In this document: one piece after another, positions 37,730 to 52,100 of the stretch | Position numbering within the stretch: position 1 is the first letter of the stretch | How the letters are laid out: each line of letters starts with the position of its first letter | NCBI GenBank assembly: GCA_035041965.1 | Contig: JAPYMA010001103.1 | Span: 47,196 to 111,195 of the forward strand | DNA: 64,000 bases | Source: Anisakis pegreffii | Taxonomy: Eukaryota; Nematoda; Chromadorea; Rhabditida; Anisakidae | Direction: 5' to 3' | Program-made: the position numbers and the translations under genes | Notes under the pieces: model-generated | The model's database searches: none | What the model saw: the letters and a program-made list of their open reading frames with translations, nothing else | Told to the model about the DNA's origin: nothing

Positions 37730-38943
37730 ATGCGTTTGAGTGCAGCAGCTCGAACGCTTTGCATACGAGCTCCTCACATCGTTTCGACTACTCTCTTTGC
37801 GTCGAAATGCACTACTCCTCGATCAGGCTTAGGCTTAATCAACGCTTTAGTTCGACTGAATCCAGGTTATTATTTGTATTGCATGCTTCATTTTTAGCAT
37901 TTTTATTTCACGCTTATCAATGAGATAATTCCGAGCAGAATTTCGCTTATATGATTCTCTCCTTTCGGCTCGAGCGAGCAGTGTCTTAGATTTAGGCGAG
38001 TGGTTCTGAACATTTTTTCCTCTGCATCTCCTAGGGAATTTTAAGATGTTCCATATTTAAGAATATCTATGGCATTGGCACTACTAATGAATATGCGCTC
38101 ATGAATATGAACTGGATTATTGAATGAGATTGTTTCGATTTCAGATTATTCGCCTGTGCAGATTCAACGATGTGGCTTTGCATCTGCGAGCAGTAAGGTA
38201 ATAGCTGAAAAGGATGATAAAAGTTTCATAGAAAGTGATGTGGAGAAATTGTGCAGTCACGTTTGCATCAATTATTTCGTGCAAGGTGAGCGAATAGCTC
38301 TTGTCACCGTTACAATTGATTTCCTTCAAAATTTGTATGTGTCATAGAGTACAAAATTTTCATTCCCACATTCAAAATTTACTTCAAGCCGTATGTATGT
38401 TCCGGAATGTAAACAGAAAGAGATATTTACGATTGGTTCATTGGGTTTTTAGTGCTTATGATACTCTGTTGATGAAATTCTTGACATGCAGGTGAGGAAC
38501 CAGGTCCAAAAATTCTACCCGATTCCGAATATCCACAGTGGTTATTCGAGCTTGATTTACGGCCACCTCGACCACTGGAAGATCTCGATCCTGATTTGGA
38601 TGGATGGTTGTATTGGAGGGAATTGCGACGAGTACGTTTATTTTGTTGAGTTTCGAGCTTTTGATGTGAAGTTTGCGACTTAATAAATTCGAAGTTTTGA
38701 GTTTTTGTTGATTTGCTGAATATTTTTGATCAGTTGAAACGTTTCGCTGCGAGTTGTTCGGTGATATTAATATGTGCGAGACCACTTTTGATTGATTGAA
38801 TTTTATCAATGATATTGCAGAGACAAGTGCAACAGTCAAGGCGTTTCGAGAAATTGCGAACACGTTTCCTTCATTTGCAAAATTCTCCTACAATGAAGAA
38901 GGCTTTCGGCTTTAGTGATACACCTGTTAAGATTGAATCGTGA
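37730..38943 (+). CDS. mrpl-54: mitochondrial large-subunit ribosomal protein mL54
   Basis: Exons 37730-37865, 38145-38285, 38492-38631 and 38821-38943, 179 residues, phases consistent. The protein is part of the mitochondrial 54S/39S subunit. The N-terminus MRLSAAARTLCIRAP is Arg/Ala/Ser-rich and lacks acids, as in a mitochondrial targeting peptide. The family core is ILPDSEYPQWLFELDLRPPR followed by L-E-D-L-D-P and YWRELRR, then a basic helix (QQSRRFEKLRTRF). It is longer than the 138-residue human protein, mainly at the N-terminus. A polyadenylation signal lies 116 bases after the stop. Confidence 0.9.
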
Positions 38944-39059
38944 CGGTCATTCGGACCGATATTGTAATGTATATAGTGATGTGTTTTGTGTGAAATTATC
39001 ATCGATAGTTTATGTTTTGTCAAATGATTAGTTGAAAATGTTTGTAAAATGGCTTATGA

Positions 39060-39065
39060 AATAAA
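39060..39065 (+). terminator. mrpl-54: polyadenylation signal of the mL54 gene
   Basis: AATAAA lies 116 bases after the TGA, with a second AATAAA about a dozen bases on. Confidence 0.5.
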
Positions 39066-42000
39066 ATGCGCATAAATAAATGCTTATGATCCATCATGTA
39101 TTGTGTGTTTGTCGTTTATTTACTCTTCAAAAACTTCTGTCCGTTTCACCCATTTGAGTAGGTTGTTGTCATTATGGATGTTGTCATGAACTTGTCGTAA
39201 CATGAGGGAATCTGTAAAATTGACGATCTTTCTCTTTGTGGAACTCAACGAGACTTTCGACTTCGAGTATTTTAACTGAAAATGTCGAGTGGATTATTCC
39301 GCGGAAACCGGAAGACATTCGGTGCAATAGCTATTGAATTGTTGATGTTCTGGTTGTCTGAATGAGATCTAGTGCGGTGTTGAACTGCTCGCGTAGACCA
39401 GATTCTTAATTTTCATTATGTTGATTCATTTAGGATTAGTGTGATTGCTTCAGAATGTTTTTAGGGGTTGAGTTGCCCTCGAATCCGACGATAACATGTG
39501 CGGAAACGAGAAGTTTTTATGAGTTTCATTATCGCTCTCATAGGTTTTGCCAATCCGATAAGGTGAACTGGTTATGAGTATATGGTACCTAGAGCATTTT
39601 TGGTGCTCTAGTGCTGCCAAAGTTGTTAATATTCAATGTTTGCTTTCAATTAACACTTCTAAGATGAAGTTGGAACAAACGAATCACATCTCTTAATATC
39701 GCTGTTGATGATATTTGAGGTAAGCTAGTGAACAGTTCAGATTGACCAACTCAATTGCTCATACTGGTATTGTATTGTTCAGGTAATAAACTCCTATAAG
39801 CTAGTTGCACTCATACAAACCGAATTCAAGCATTTATTTTGTTTAGAATGATTCTGATTGACTGCAGACAGATGTTCTATAGCTAGCTGGTGATTTGAAA
39901 AGAATCACAAAACATTTCACAAAGATTTTGTGAGCAAAATGACTAATGATTTATCTTAATCTCACAATCAGCTTACATATTAACCATATCTATCATCATT
40001 GTCGTCATTTCGTCAGATCATTCATTGTTGCTGATAGATATATCATTTGTTTATAAAATCGGATATCTATCTGCTGTATATGCATAGATTCGTGATCTGA
40101 TGGCTTGCATCATCACAATGAAGGCTTTGTTGTCAGCGCATAACATCGTCTCTTCTCACGAGCTTGTAAATCGGTTCGATTTGTTCACACGCACAAAGCT
40201 TGTAACATATGCTCGATAATTTTCAGTTATTTGATGAGTTTATGAGATATTAAGCAACAATACATTTGCTTAATATTAAGCAATATGAACTAGATTTATT
40301 CGAATACAAATATATTTTGACGATGAGATTTATGATGATGATGATAATAATGAATTTGTCAAATCAAAAGTGAGATAATATTTGCTATAGTTCATCAAAG
40401 AAATCAGAATGATAACAACAATCAATTCGGAGACTAGTGAAACTTCATTAACTGATGTGATAGAGTACTGAACGGTAGATTACTACTGTACTAGTGAGTA
40501 CTGGTTACTGTAGTGGGTCATAACGTATTGCATGACGGAAACACGATTGTTTATGCCTTCGCTAATTGTGAGCATACTTCCTTAATGATAAGCATAGATT
40601 TCAATCGCATCACAGTGATTGATGCGAAGTATGGAAAAGATTATTTTCTATGGAATACTTCCCTTATTATTCGGCATAATTTACGTCGGTGTAGTGATCA
40701 ACAGCCGAAAGAGGCCGCAGAGAGTGTGCGTTATTCAGATATCCATCAAAGAATTGTTCTTATCTCACAAACCATTCAGAGCTTTTCATTGAACAAATCC
40801 TCAAATTCAGTCACTCACACGAAAATTTGTGTCATTATCCATTAAAATAAATATTTGCCACTCATTTACTACACTAAAAATGTGATATAATCAGAGCAAT
40901 ACACCAGCAGATTTGTCGCGATCAATGGAATACTGAATAAAATCATCGATCGCCGTTATCTGTGTTGCTGCGTTAACTGCGTTATCTTTTCATCTACGGT
41001 GCATTTGCAAACGGTGTTTGTTCAAAAGAAGAGGAGCCTTGAACTCAAAACTGAAAATCAAATTCGCTTCCGCACACTCTGCTCTTGCCTTTGATGTTTA
41101 TGCAAAAGTTTTGATGGATATAATTTTATTGTAATGAAGATGCGATGCGCCTAGTGATGAGCATGAATATAAGGTTAACGGTGGCCATAATAAAACAATA
41201 AACGATCGGTGTTTTACGAGATGCGAAAGAGGGAATAGAAGAGGTTCGATTAATGCTGATTATAATGATAATGATAGCAATAACATCACAACTTTGTGTG
41301 TTGTCATCGTTGTTATGAGGACGATAGAATATTGATTCAGATGATTGATTGGATCACCTCTGAGCAGATCGGATCGATATTGTTTTACGGATCGATCCCA
41401 TTGCACGCACATCATTTACCGCTATTTTATTTTAGATATTGCTTTCGAGCTCTTCATTGCTTTAGGTTCCATATTCTGCGATATGTACAGAATACATGCA
41501 AATTCCATATTTTGCGTTGGTACTCTAGTCAGTGAGCATGATGAAATTTCGACTCATGTTGTAAGCAACATGAAAGCCATTAACAAACCAGCTTGTTCGT
41601 TAATCAGGGAATTCGAGAAGAAGGAAGTACGAACGAGAATACAGTTCAATTCGAGTGAATAATCGACAAGTGAACTGAAGACATTATATTCCTTTCCGCA
41701 TTAACTATATTCCTTTTCATATTAACTAGATTCATATTAACTACATTCATATTTTCTTCATCACCAAAATCAACCATTCCCCTTCTATGAACTCGATTAT
41801 CAACTCGAATTTGAGGTTAACGAAAGTTGAAGGAAGAATGTGCCCGCAAATGTGGTTGGTTGTGTGGTATTATTGGCGACAAGATTGATTTTTATGATAG
41901 GAAGTTGACAGGGAGATATCCGAGAGATATGGTATCGGTGTATCTGTACATGTATTTGGAGATATCATGACTGACTGACTGCAATAATGTGATATGCATA

Positions 42001-42743
42001 TGCGCACATTACATACGCACATGTTACTGATATGATCTACAACAAAATCAGCAACGATCATTCATGTAAATGTTTGAGTAATTTGAGGTTATCACTCCTC
42101 TACGATTATTAATTATCCCCTTTGCCTTCTTCTTTTATCCATTTGCATTTACACCCTTTAATCATCATTTTTCACGCTTTTTGATTGATCTTGATCGGAG
42201 CCGTTGCCTGCTGGTGACCTATATGATCGCCGTATTCTAGCCACATTTATTGATCCATCCATCCATCCATCGTGATGATTCTTCCTTAGATTTTCAAATC
42301 ATGATATTCCGTCTCTTTTCAAGCGTTCCTCTTCATGACATCTTGATAATCACGGCAATTTCCAACTAGCAAAGAAGACGATCAGCGAGAAATGGCGCAA
42401 CATATTCATTGAATCGTTTATTTAATTATTTATTGCAATGACCTAAAGACCTAAAGATTACCTCATTAGATAAGGAAGAAATTCCATTCTGACTAACATT
42501 TCTCTCTTTTCAAAGCCCAAAACAAATCACATCCTATATTTCAATTTGTTCTGCTTTAGTGCAAAAAACGATCAATGACACCTTTGAATTGATCTGATGC
42601 TGACATTGTGGCATTTTGAGCGCAGATTAGTGCAGATTTTGATTCGGATGAGTGGAAATCGATGTTGACACTTTGAGAGAGCATTGAAACGTTTGAAAAA
42701 AGATTGAACCAATGATACAACGTAGATTCTCAAAGGAAGGTAA

Positions 42744-43032
42744 CGAATCTGAATCGTTCACGAATTTACTTCATCTCGCCTAGAAATACGAAGCGAAGAG
42801 GAACAGAGAATGAAAATAGAAAAGAGTGCGAGAAGCGAGAGAAACATAGAATGATAACATTGACTAGTGATAATATTTTGGGCATTGACCTCGCTTAGCC
42901 TTCTTCAGAATGTCATTCTTTATATCATTTTAATACTATTTTAAGGATGAAACAGGATTCATGAAAATATCCAAATTATACTAGAAATCTGACATGAAAT
43001 GAACAAAATATGAACAGTCATTGGATGTTTTG
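42744..43032 (+). repeat. direct repeat, copy 1
   Basis: About 289 bases with a close second copy at 43385-43668. Confidence 0.85.
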
Positions 43033-43384
43033 AGGATAATTCATTGATAGCGCGTGACGAGCATCGGTTCCGTCGTTTTGAAGTTCTACCATATTGAGCA
43101 GTTTATGAGCAGTTCAACTTTCTAAGTCGAAAGAGACCGTGTTCAAACTAATTGTTCATGACAGCCTTGATGTATGTATTAAAATGAATGCAATCAAAAG
43201 AACGCTTTAAAGTTGAATTAGATCACAATGCCTGGAACGTCAAATATCCGACATTTTGTCGCGTGAATTAACAATAGCGATCGTAACAACGATAATAGAA
43301 ATATGAATATTAATAGCGACTGATAGCAAACGTTATGAGAATCACCATAATCGATGAAGAAAAACAATTTTCGCAGGAACGTGC

Positions 43385-43668
43385 CGAATCTGAATCATTC
43401 GCGAATCTACTTCATCTCCCAACGAGATCTGAAGCCAAGAGGAACAGAGAATGAAAATGGAAAAGAGTGCGAGAAGCGAGAGAAACATGGAATGATAACG
43501 TTGACTAGTGATAATATTTTGGGTATTAACCTCGCTTAGCCTTCTTCAGAATGTCATTCTTTATATCATTTTAATATCATTTTAAGGATGAAACAAGATT
43601 CATGAAAATAAGTATACTAAACATATGACATGAAATGAACAAAATATGAACAGTCATTGGATGTTTTG
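43385..43668 (+). repeat. direct repeat, copy 2
   Basis: Second copy of the block at 42744-43032. Both run from CGAATCTGAATC to TTGGATGTTTTG, with long identical stretches such as CTCGCTTAGCCTTCTTCAG. Small indels separate them. Neither copy has a conserved reading frame. Confidence 0.85.
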
Positions 43669-45415
43669 GCTCGATTCGATGACTTCAGCGATATTATGAG
43701 CATAGCATTCGCTTTCGAATGAATCTTTGAAAACTGGGGCTACCTCATCCAGTCAATTAACAGGTAGCTAGTAGCTGAGGCTGCTTTGTCCACTGGATGG
43801 CCAATAGCTATGTAAATCATCGAGTGCTTAAACTAAACATCCGGTTAAATCAGTACATTATATGGTAATAAAACAATTCAATCACGTAATAAATCTACAC
43901 AAACTTATCCAGTAGTCAATCAACTAATTCAAATTTCATCAGATGCTCTCGTGTCGTTCAATAGAAGTTCCCCATCTACCTTTGAATAATAATGTCGTCT
44001 CAAATCAAAACAGCTCATTGATTCGAATAGCAAAGAACTTTTATTTCGAGTCTCTTTTGAAATCCGATGTGAACGAATATTGGAAAACATTCGGAAAGGT
44101 TTCTTTGCTGTGTTGGATTACTGTAACATGATGACATGAAGATGAATGGGTAACTTTAAAAAATCATTCTACATTCAGCAACTGGAGAGAAGAACGAGCA
44201 CTATTGATGCTGTTATGTTGTTTAAAGAAAAGCTGTTTGGTGGCAAATTGCATAGAGATAGATAGATAGCTGCCATCCAATCCTCGGTGAAATCTCCTTG
44301 CTACTGTTACAACGAGATCACAGCGACACTTTAAGACGATGATTAGATAAGTTACCGATAGCGATAACTGTTCCATTTGTTTATTATGTAACACATCATC
44401 AGATGATTACAGACGAGCGATGAAATGAATGAGCAATTGAGGATACGCGAATCGACGATATTTATTCGTATCTTTGCGTCATGCTTAAATCTATCATGTG
44501 CTTTGCAATTTCATTGTCTTTCGTAAATAGTGTCATAATGAGAAAGATTTGTTGCATTAATTTGTCGCTTAAAACCGTCCGTATCCAAAACCTCCACATG
44601 ATCAGTTTTAAGCATCATACATCTATGTACACGATTCGTCAATCCTGCAAGAAATTCTCATCGTTGATTTGTTGATGATTATATGATTATGATTAACAGT
44701 ATCGTGTCGTTTTGTTTCATCCCATTCCGGCATCGCATCATTTCAGTTCATTTCGGGTGCCAACGAACGGTGTTTGAAGCTCAGCGATGAATACAGTGTT
44801 TAAAGAGTTTGATCAACGAATTTGTTTTTGTGATCAACGATATTGTGCTGGTTGGTAATCAGTAGGTCAGTTTAGTCCGGATGCAGGGTCACGCTTGGCG
44901 AATAGACTGGATCCGGCAGAGCACTTTTAAATGACAGATTCTGATGGATAACAATGAACGCTAATTCTGGCTACTGTATGCAGAAGATGAATTTTCATGA
45001 GCACATCAACTCGGAATAATCCAACAGCCCTCCTGAAATGACCACGTGAATCGATTGATTGACCGGATCGGTGAACGAGCCAACACACTGACTTCTTATC
45101 AATACCATGATCTTTTGAAGTATGTTGTTCCGTATTGATGCATGAACGTTCGTGGATTCGGAATGCAGTGCAGAATTCGGATAGACTTAGCGAATGGATT
45201 TGATCTAGGATCTGAGATCTTCGAATAGACTCGATCTAGTGTCTCAGATCTCCGAATCCAAACATCTCCGCATCTGGAACGTTCACAATAATCCAAAGAA
45301 GTGTTCGAAAGCGAAATTGGATTATCATTCACCACAATCATTGCGTCAGTATCTCGATAAAATCTGCAAATCTCAATGAATTGGGCGTGTTTGAGAGGCT
45401 TGAGGTGGTACTTCC

Positions 45416-45761
45416 TCAGCGCAATGGGCGGATCCTTTCATCAAAAGTGATCGGCACGAACTCGATCAGGCTGGTGCTTGGAACAACTAAAGAAATAGAT
45501 CTATCTCTAAGATGTTCATCTACACATCTAACCCTTCAACAATCCATTCATCCAACTACTATCTTTCAAGCATATTCGATAGAGAACTGAGACTAAGAGA
45601 AACACGATGATCATCTTATAAATGAGATGAACGAATGACTGAATGAATTGTTGAAGGAAAGAACGCATATGATGATCGAGTTCGCGTGTTGCTTCGGCCG
45701 TTGCTAGCGCAAAGGAATGCGGTGTTGGTATTATATGTCTGCGGTTGTCGAAAACCAACAA
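45416..45761 (-). CDS. possible two terminal exons of an unrecognised gene
   Basis: On the minus strand, TTTCTTTAG is followed at 45486 by a 71-base exon reading VPSTSLIEFVPITFDERIRP, L-R and TGA. Upstream, the frame 45761-45560 reads HIIPTPHSFALATAEATREL and a hydrophobic segment, and can end at a donor (GATA|GTAGTT, 45560) in the right phase. Both pieces look coding. On the plus strand, the stretch before TTCG|GTAAGT near 45768 also looks coding, so the strand is not certain. No family recognised. Confidence 0.3.
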
Positions 45762-46403
45762 CTTAAGTTCGGTAAGTTGGTGACTTTCGCTTATTTATTT
45801 ATTCACTGAACCTAATCATTGTTGATTTCGATGTGCATTTGATAGGCTTTGATCTAATTTGATCAGCTTTCTTATTATCACCATCATTATCACCATTATC
45901 ATCATAATCACCGTCAAGCCACCTTTTGTCACCTCTCACCAATGTTCACACAACCGTCATACTGTCCCTTGATCACACCTGAACAATCATTTTACCCGAC
46001 CAACCTACTAATCTTGCACAAGAGAAGAACTTTCGCAGGGAATCGACTGATAATTACGTCAGCGAATTTGTTATGGACAATGGCTTAGGTTAAATAAGAT
46101 TAACTTCATATGAGGCTATCAAGCACATCGGTCACCACAACCATAATGTTCATGTCGATCATATTTGATCGCGCCTTCGCAAACACCTCATCATAACCAG
46201 CAGTATTCCCTCAATTTCATTCGAAATTCTTGAATTACCGCAGAGAAAAACCACTAGCCCCTTTCCAATTGAATGGCCATTAGTGGAATTAATCCTCAAT
46301 TCACCTCATTTCACCTTGTTGTCAACATTCTTTGTTGTCAGCGAAACCGCTATCAATTGCTCTCGCATCTTAAATTTTCATCTATCTGTTCATCAGATCC
46401 GAT

Positions 46404-46450
46404 TTAATATCAGTACCACTTCTGTCATGTAGAAGCGGTACTGATATTAA
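46404..46450. repeat. 20-bp palindrome with 7-base loop
   Basis: Arms 46404-46423 and 46431-46450 are complementary over 20 bases with one mismatch. The core is TTAATATCAGTACC. Partial direct copies of ATATCAGT and CAGTACCACTT follow within 60 bases. Confidence 0.85.
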
Positions 46451-49186
46451 ATATCAGTTCAATATCAGTAAATTTTATTAAATTTACTATCAACAGTACC
46501 ACTTGTCTGTTGTATCAGCTTGATTCTAGAATCACATAATATGAAGTGTGACCTATTTCTATAAAGTAACAGGGCAAGAAACTGAGAAGAAGTAAATCAT
46601 GAAGTATACCCACAACGGTCAATGACATTCCTTATTTGTTTGAAGAACTTTAGCGCTTCCACTAGTGGATAATTTAATTTACATGAGTTCTTCTTCAGTT
46701 TGTAAATAAGAACTGTTAGCCTAGACGCGACACAGCCGAAGTTTCAGGTTGCTTTCGGTACAGTTTCCCTGAAAATGGGATAAGGATACTTTTAAGCTGA
46801 AAAAGAGTTGATTACCTGGGATTTTCTTAAATGGCAGTGCTATATTGTATGCTCAATTGCTATTGAAATCGAATCGGACAATTTATCTAGGCATGAAGTA
46901 TACCCACAAAAGTAGCGGTACATAATGAATAAGTGATAACAAAGAAAGATGTTGAGTGTAGACCTGTTTTACTAGACTCCGTTAAGAGATTCAGTTCTAT
47001 CAGAACTAATATGCACAAGATTGTGGATACCAGATGAAACTTAATGACCACTCCTATACTTCAACAGATTTACTTATCAATGTCAATGCACACCAAACGG
47101 ATGCATAAAACTTCGAGGAGGTGACTCAATACTTTCAGTTCGCAGGAGCTACTCGCATCTAATTTTCACTGCGCGTAAAATTTTGCTTGAAAGGCTGCAA
47201 AGATTCATTCTAAATTAGTCGGACGATGGAGTGGAACCATTTTTAGTTAGATCTTCAGAGGAATGAAACAATATGCGGGCGTCTGGTGAAATGCTTCAAT
47301 AGTTTCATCGCTGTTTTATGCACATTTTCAGATGATCTTCTTTTCTTAAAATGACCAACCAACCCTCAATTCAAGTCATCCACATAATTTTTCCCATAAA
47401 TAACTCACGATTTACAGTAAGAATCCGTTCCAGTCTTAGTATTCCTATTGAAACTACTCCACTGAACTGTCCAAGTCGTTCCTAACCAAATAAATCAATC
47501 GCTACCGTATCGCACTGAACATTAGTGGCGCGGACGTTTAGCGCATTCACTTCTGCATTGATATATTTCGCATTGAAACTCAATCATTCACCATCGTTCA
47601 TCACCGAACCAAAAATACCGTATCACTAACGTTATCGTGCCATATTTTGTACTTTAGTAAGCGAAATATCACCTTATGAACAAAAATGTTGCGCAGTTAC
47701 AGTTCGGTTATTTATTTCCCTTTATTCTTCATACAAATGTCAGTTTTTATTGATGAATCTCTTTGTTCATGTCGTCGACGTTATGAGTAAAGAATCACAC
47801 TGAATGCATAAGATTACTCGATGTTGATAACAAAAACGAGTTAATAGCTACCAGCTACAGGTTATTAGAAACGTAAAACCTGACCGACCTGAGCATGAAG
47901 TGTTACTACCAACTATCTTATAGACTAATCTTCTATATGTGCTGCATGTAACCCAGCAAATAAGATAGATTCATATCAGAATTCATCAACAGTATCATTA
48001 CTATCTTCACAAAAATTATGCAAAATTACACTTCTTCCTTATTGACTCAGGACAAGGGCCGTTTGTAAAATGACGTGACTAATGATCACGAAATACAGTA
48101 ATCGAATGGTTATTGCATGCGGAATGCGCATTTCAGTAATGTGCACTGATTTTGACTGACAGCCAGATAAGTGATAGTTTCTGGGAAGATGAAAGTGCTG
48201 ATTTGACTACGATGACTGATATGGAATGATAGCAATATGATATGTGAGCAATGATTCCATTACTGAAAGTAGAAGGATCAACTTATAAATGAAGACATTA
48301 AAAAAGGTGATCGATCCAAATGGATGGCATGGTCTTGTTGACATTTGCTCTCCTGTCATGATTTATTCTGATCTGTCGGTGTCAGGAACAAAATTTGACT
48401 AGGAAACTGTTCCAAATGTCACAGTAATCGTGCAATTCCTCGCATATACGAGTTATAACCTCCGAATATGTGCAAGAACCTCCCAATCATAAAAGAACTG
48501 ATTAAACTAAGGAGATGAAGCTGAAAACTTATCGGTTCAGCTTCAGCATTTAACAGTTGTCGTCAACCGATCGCGATCTTCGTGAATAATGGTCAGCTAA
48601 GCGAATAAGCTAAACTATGTTTTATTTAAAGAAGTGCTTGCCAAAGGTTTGGGTGTGTAACTGATCGTGAGATGTAACTGAGGTAACCTGAACTGAGAAT
48701 ACGGTATCTGAACAGCTTTACTCAATGGATTGAACCAGTGAGAACAGTGACCATTGAAGTACTGAGAGAGTGAATAAGGATCATTGTATAAGTGATTATG
48801 AAATTATAATTGAAGAGGGAGTGAATAAGGAGCATTGTATAAGTGATTATGAATGTGATAACAGAAAGAAGGTGATTTTAATAAGTGGACTTCTTTCGGC
48901 TTTGATCATGTATGTTTAGCGATTATTCGTAATCGAATAATGAGTTTATTACTGCGGGATATATTTGATGACAAAGTATAATAGCACTGGATATGAGAAG
49001 AAAAGATAACGTTGATTATGGTGATATTAATAATGACATGAAAGGGTTAAGCTTCCGACTATATATCCCATTATATCCCGCAGACACTAAGGAGTACTGG
49101 GATACATCACGTGTAAGGTAGAAGACCAAGGATCTATTTGTTGCTAAAGGATAGGATCAAGGATAAGGGATAACTAATCAGTCGTG

Positions 49187-49193
49187 CTTCCAG
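49187..49193 (+). other. bro-1: trans-splice acceptor of the bro-1-like gene
   Basis: GCTTCCAG ends two bases before the ATG at 49196, with no upstream exon. It fixes the start of a 45-codon first exon. Confidence 0.55.
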
Positions 49194-49195
49194 AA

Positions 49196-52100
49196 ATGGA
49201 TCCAGAAATACGGCAGCTGATCGGTCCCACACAGATTGCTTATGCAGGCTGTTTGCATGCACCGATGCCAGAACGATGCAGTACACTGCTACAGAACTGC
49301 ACGGAACGGGATCAACGCCATATACCCATTGTAAGTGGATGTTTCGGTTAATTTTGTGCGATATTCGATAGTATTTGTTGGAATGCCTCATTTGTTTGCT
49401 CTTTGAATGTATCCTGAATAATGTCACAGACACTGTGCAATTAAGTGTGTGGCTTTTAAGCGCGCAAAACATAAAACCAAGACAATTCCACAATTCTACG
49501 ACATACTAGGATGATATTCTGTGACGATCTGATCTGATCTAATAGACTGATCTGATATTCTGTGACGATCTGATCTGATCTGATAGACTGATCTGATATT
49601 CTGTGACGAAGTTCATGCATTAATGATTCATTAAATGATAATTTCTGATTATCTTATCAAAGTCTACGGGAAGAGTACTGGTTTTCAACTACGAGAAATC
49701 ACTTTTGCTGACGAACTGTTCATTTTTATTCAGATCAGATCAGTGTTGACGAATCAAAAACCCCGTTTACACTGCATGATGTGATTACTATGTGATATAG
49801 AATAACTACGTCTTTCTCATTCCTTTCATCATCAGATTGCAATCAATTTTTTCCGTTCACGAAAAGAAAAACTGATAATTTCGAGTCGCATAAAGCTGAC
49901 GATTCCTTATTCGCTTTCGTAATGGTAGCGCTGCCTGCGCGCAATCAAGCAAACTGTCTAGAACTAGTGAAATTCATTCGTATCCGTTAATTTGACAGCT
50001 CAACAACACCTTATAGTGATGAGATTAGGTGGAAAACTTATCGATGCAGTACACTTGATTCAAATTATATGCCTAATTTTGATAGTTCGAGTCATGCTCT
50101 ATCCAAATATGCACCATACAATATGCCAGTGAAATTTTCTGATTGAATCTGAATGCCGACCCAACGAAATACCCTGAACAGGAGGACATCTCCCAAATGA
50201 TTGGCTATATTCTTATCATGTATTACCCGCACTACAGTATACCGTCAGCGAGTAGCCGAAACAAATTCGCTGAAAACAATTATTACGCGTAGATAGATGT
50301 GTATGTATATTATTACATAGCACGTTCTTTTTTTCTTATAAACGTCAAAGCATAAAGTGCGATCGAGTGAATGCGATGATGTCTTACAATCGTTTCTAAC
50401 TGCTCTCATTCCTTTGAAGCAGCAGCAGCCACCACTGCGTTCGTGCCTCACCAGCTACATTCTATCGTGTTAAAGTATCATATTTCCTCAATGCTTGTAT
50501 AGTTTCTCAATTTCCTCGTTACTAACCAAACACACTGCAATACGTATATATAACAGCACCAACGTATGTGTTACATCATTATCATGGCATTATTATAAAG
50601 TGATAGATGTTTATCGAAAGAAATTTGAGATGAACACGAAATAAACAACACATGGATGGATGGACAAACTGAATAAAGTTTTTGGATTGTTTTCCGATTT
50701 GACTGGATCACACTGACATATTTGGTTTGATAGTGTTGATAAGTGACTTCTTCGGTGAAGAATTATCTGCACATGCCTTTTAATTAATTCGTTACTACAA
50801 TTATAAACGAGCAGCATTGTTGTAAATATTATGGCAAATTATGGTACCATTATGATTGTGAGTTTATTTAGAGTCCATCCATCTCGTTAGAAATTGAATG
50901 ATGAGTCGCTCATCCCCGTCCTGTGATCACAAACTTATGACTCGAGAAACAGTCCGTGAATATGGAAAGTTGTCGCACTAGTATCGTTATTTGCATGCAA
51001 AGGCAACTATTGAAGAATAAACTCGTATTAAGCTGTTATTATTTTTGAATGAATATATAGTCGTATCGAATAACTGAGTAGGTTGAGGGGACTATCCACA
51101 AAATATGGATAGATTCAAGGCGTGAAGCATTTACCGAGGATTGAGTGCTTGACGAGGGAACGGACATTAGAATCATGATTATCAAGAGAGTGTAAATGGT
51201 TCTTTGATCTGGAATGATAGCGTAATCATTTTGAAAAAGCGCTTTGATCAGGCTGATAAACATTGACAATAATATATCACTTATAATATCATGCATCCTC
51301 AATTCATCACATTGTTATTCCTCTCTTCACAGCAACTCATGAGCTTTGAATCATCCGAAGATTTTATTCAAGGTCGAGATCATTACATTGGAGAGGTTGA
51401 AGTGCTGAAACGTCATTCTAAAAATTGCAATCAATTATGAAGAAATTATCATAATGCGGATCACATAGCAAGAAGCATTGCAGTTTTACGCATAAGTTCC
51501 ATTCAAAGGAACCATCACATATGATGGGACTGTTAGCAGCTAGTGACCTCATTTAACATCAGAATATTTTGTATTCGCCAGGACATATTCCTGAAGGGTG
51601 AACTTTTTTTGGAAATTCCAAATGAATACTTTTGGAATCTCAGAAACGTTTTCTCAAATTCTTAAGTGATCGTTGTTCATCAGTGGTGTTCGGCGATTAC
51701 TTGATGATTTCGATCGAGAAATGTTACAATTTATTATCGTTACGAATGCTCGAGATTCAACAGAATATGATTAGTAAAAGAAAATGAATGTTTATTCAGA
51801 GCGTCAAGCAAACGAAAACATCTCCTGAGCTTCCATTCCAAAGGTATTGTATTCCACTATTCTATTGTATTGAATGTGTTCATTAGAGCTCATAAGCAGT
51901 GCAGAATTAGAACTGGAATTTTGAACAATAAAATATTTTGTGTAACATTCACAAATAATTGATTCATATGGGTTCAAGTCAAACAAATATCTCATCAAAT
52001 TGACTACTGCAAGCGAGTATCGTGTATCATGATGATTCAAAGTCAAAACTGTTTTATGGGACTTTTTCAGTTTTAATTTTGTATTCAGTAATTTCATTCT

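Larger units (their letters stand above)
39066..49186. other. 10-kb gene-poor region
   Basis: AT-rich DNA with many short ORFs and no recognised protein. Items worth noting are listed separately: the direct repeat at 42.7-43.7 kb, the coding-like exon pair at 45.4-45.8 kb and the palindrome at 46.4 kb. Two ORFs of 105-110 codons (40513-40845 and 41345-41662, +) have mixed residue composition, the second with a hydrophobic stretch, but lack splice context or motifs. Confidence 0.45.

Noticed and set aside
49134..49493. Minus-strand ORF of 119 codons
   Set aside because: Lies over exon 1 of the bro-1-like gene on +, which has a trans-splice acceptor, GTAAGT donor and family similarity; the minus frame has no recognisable feature.
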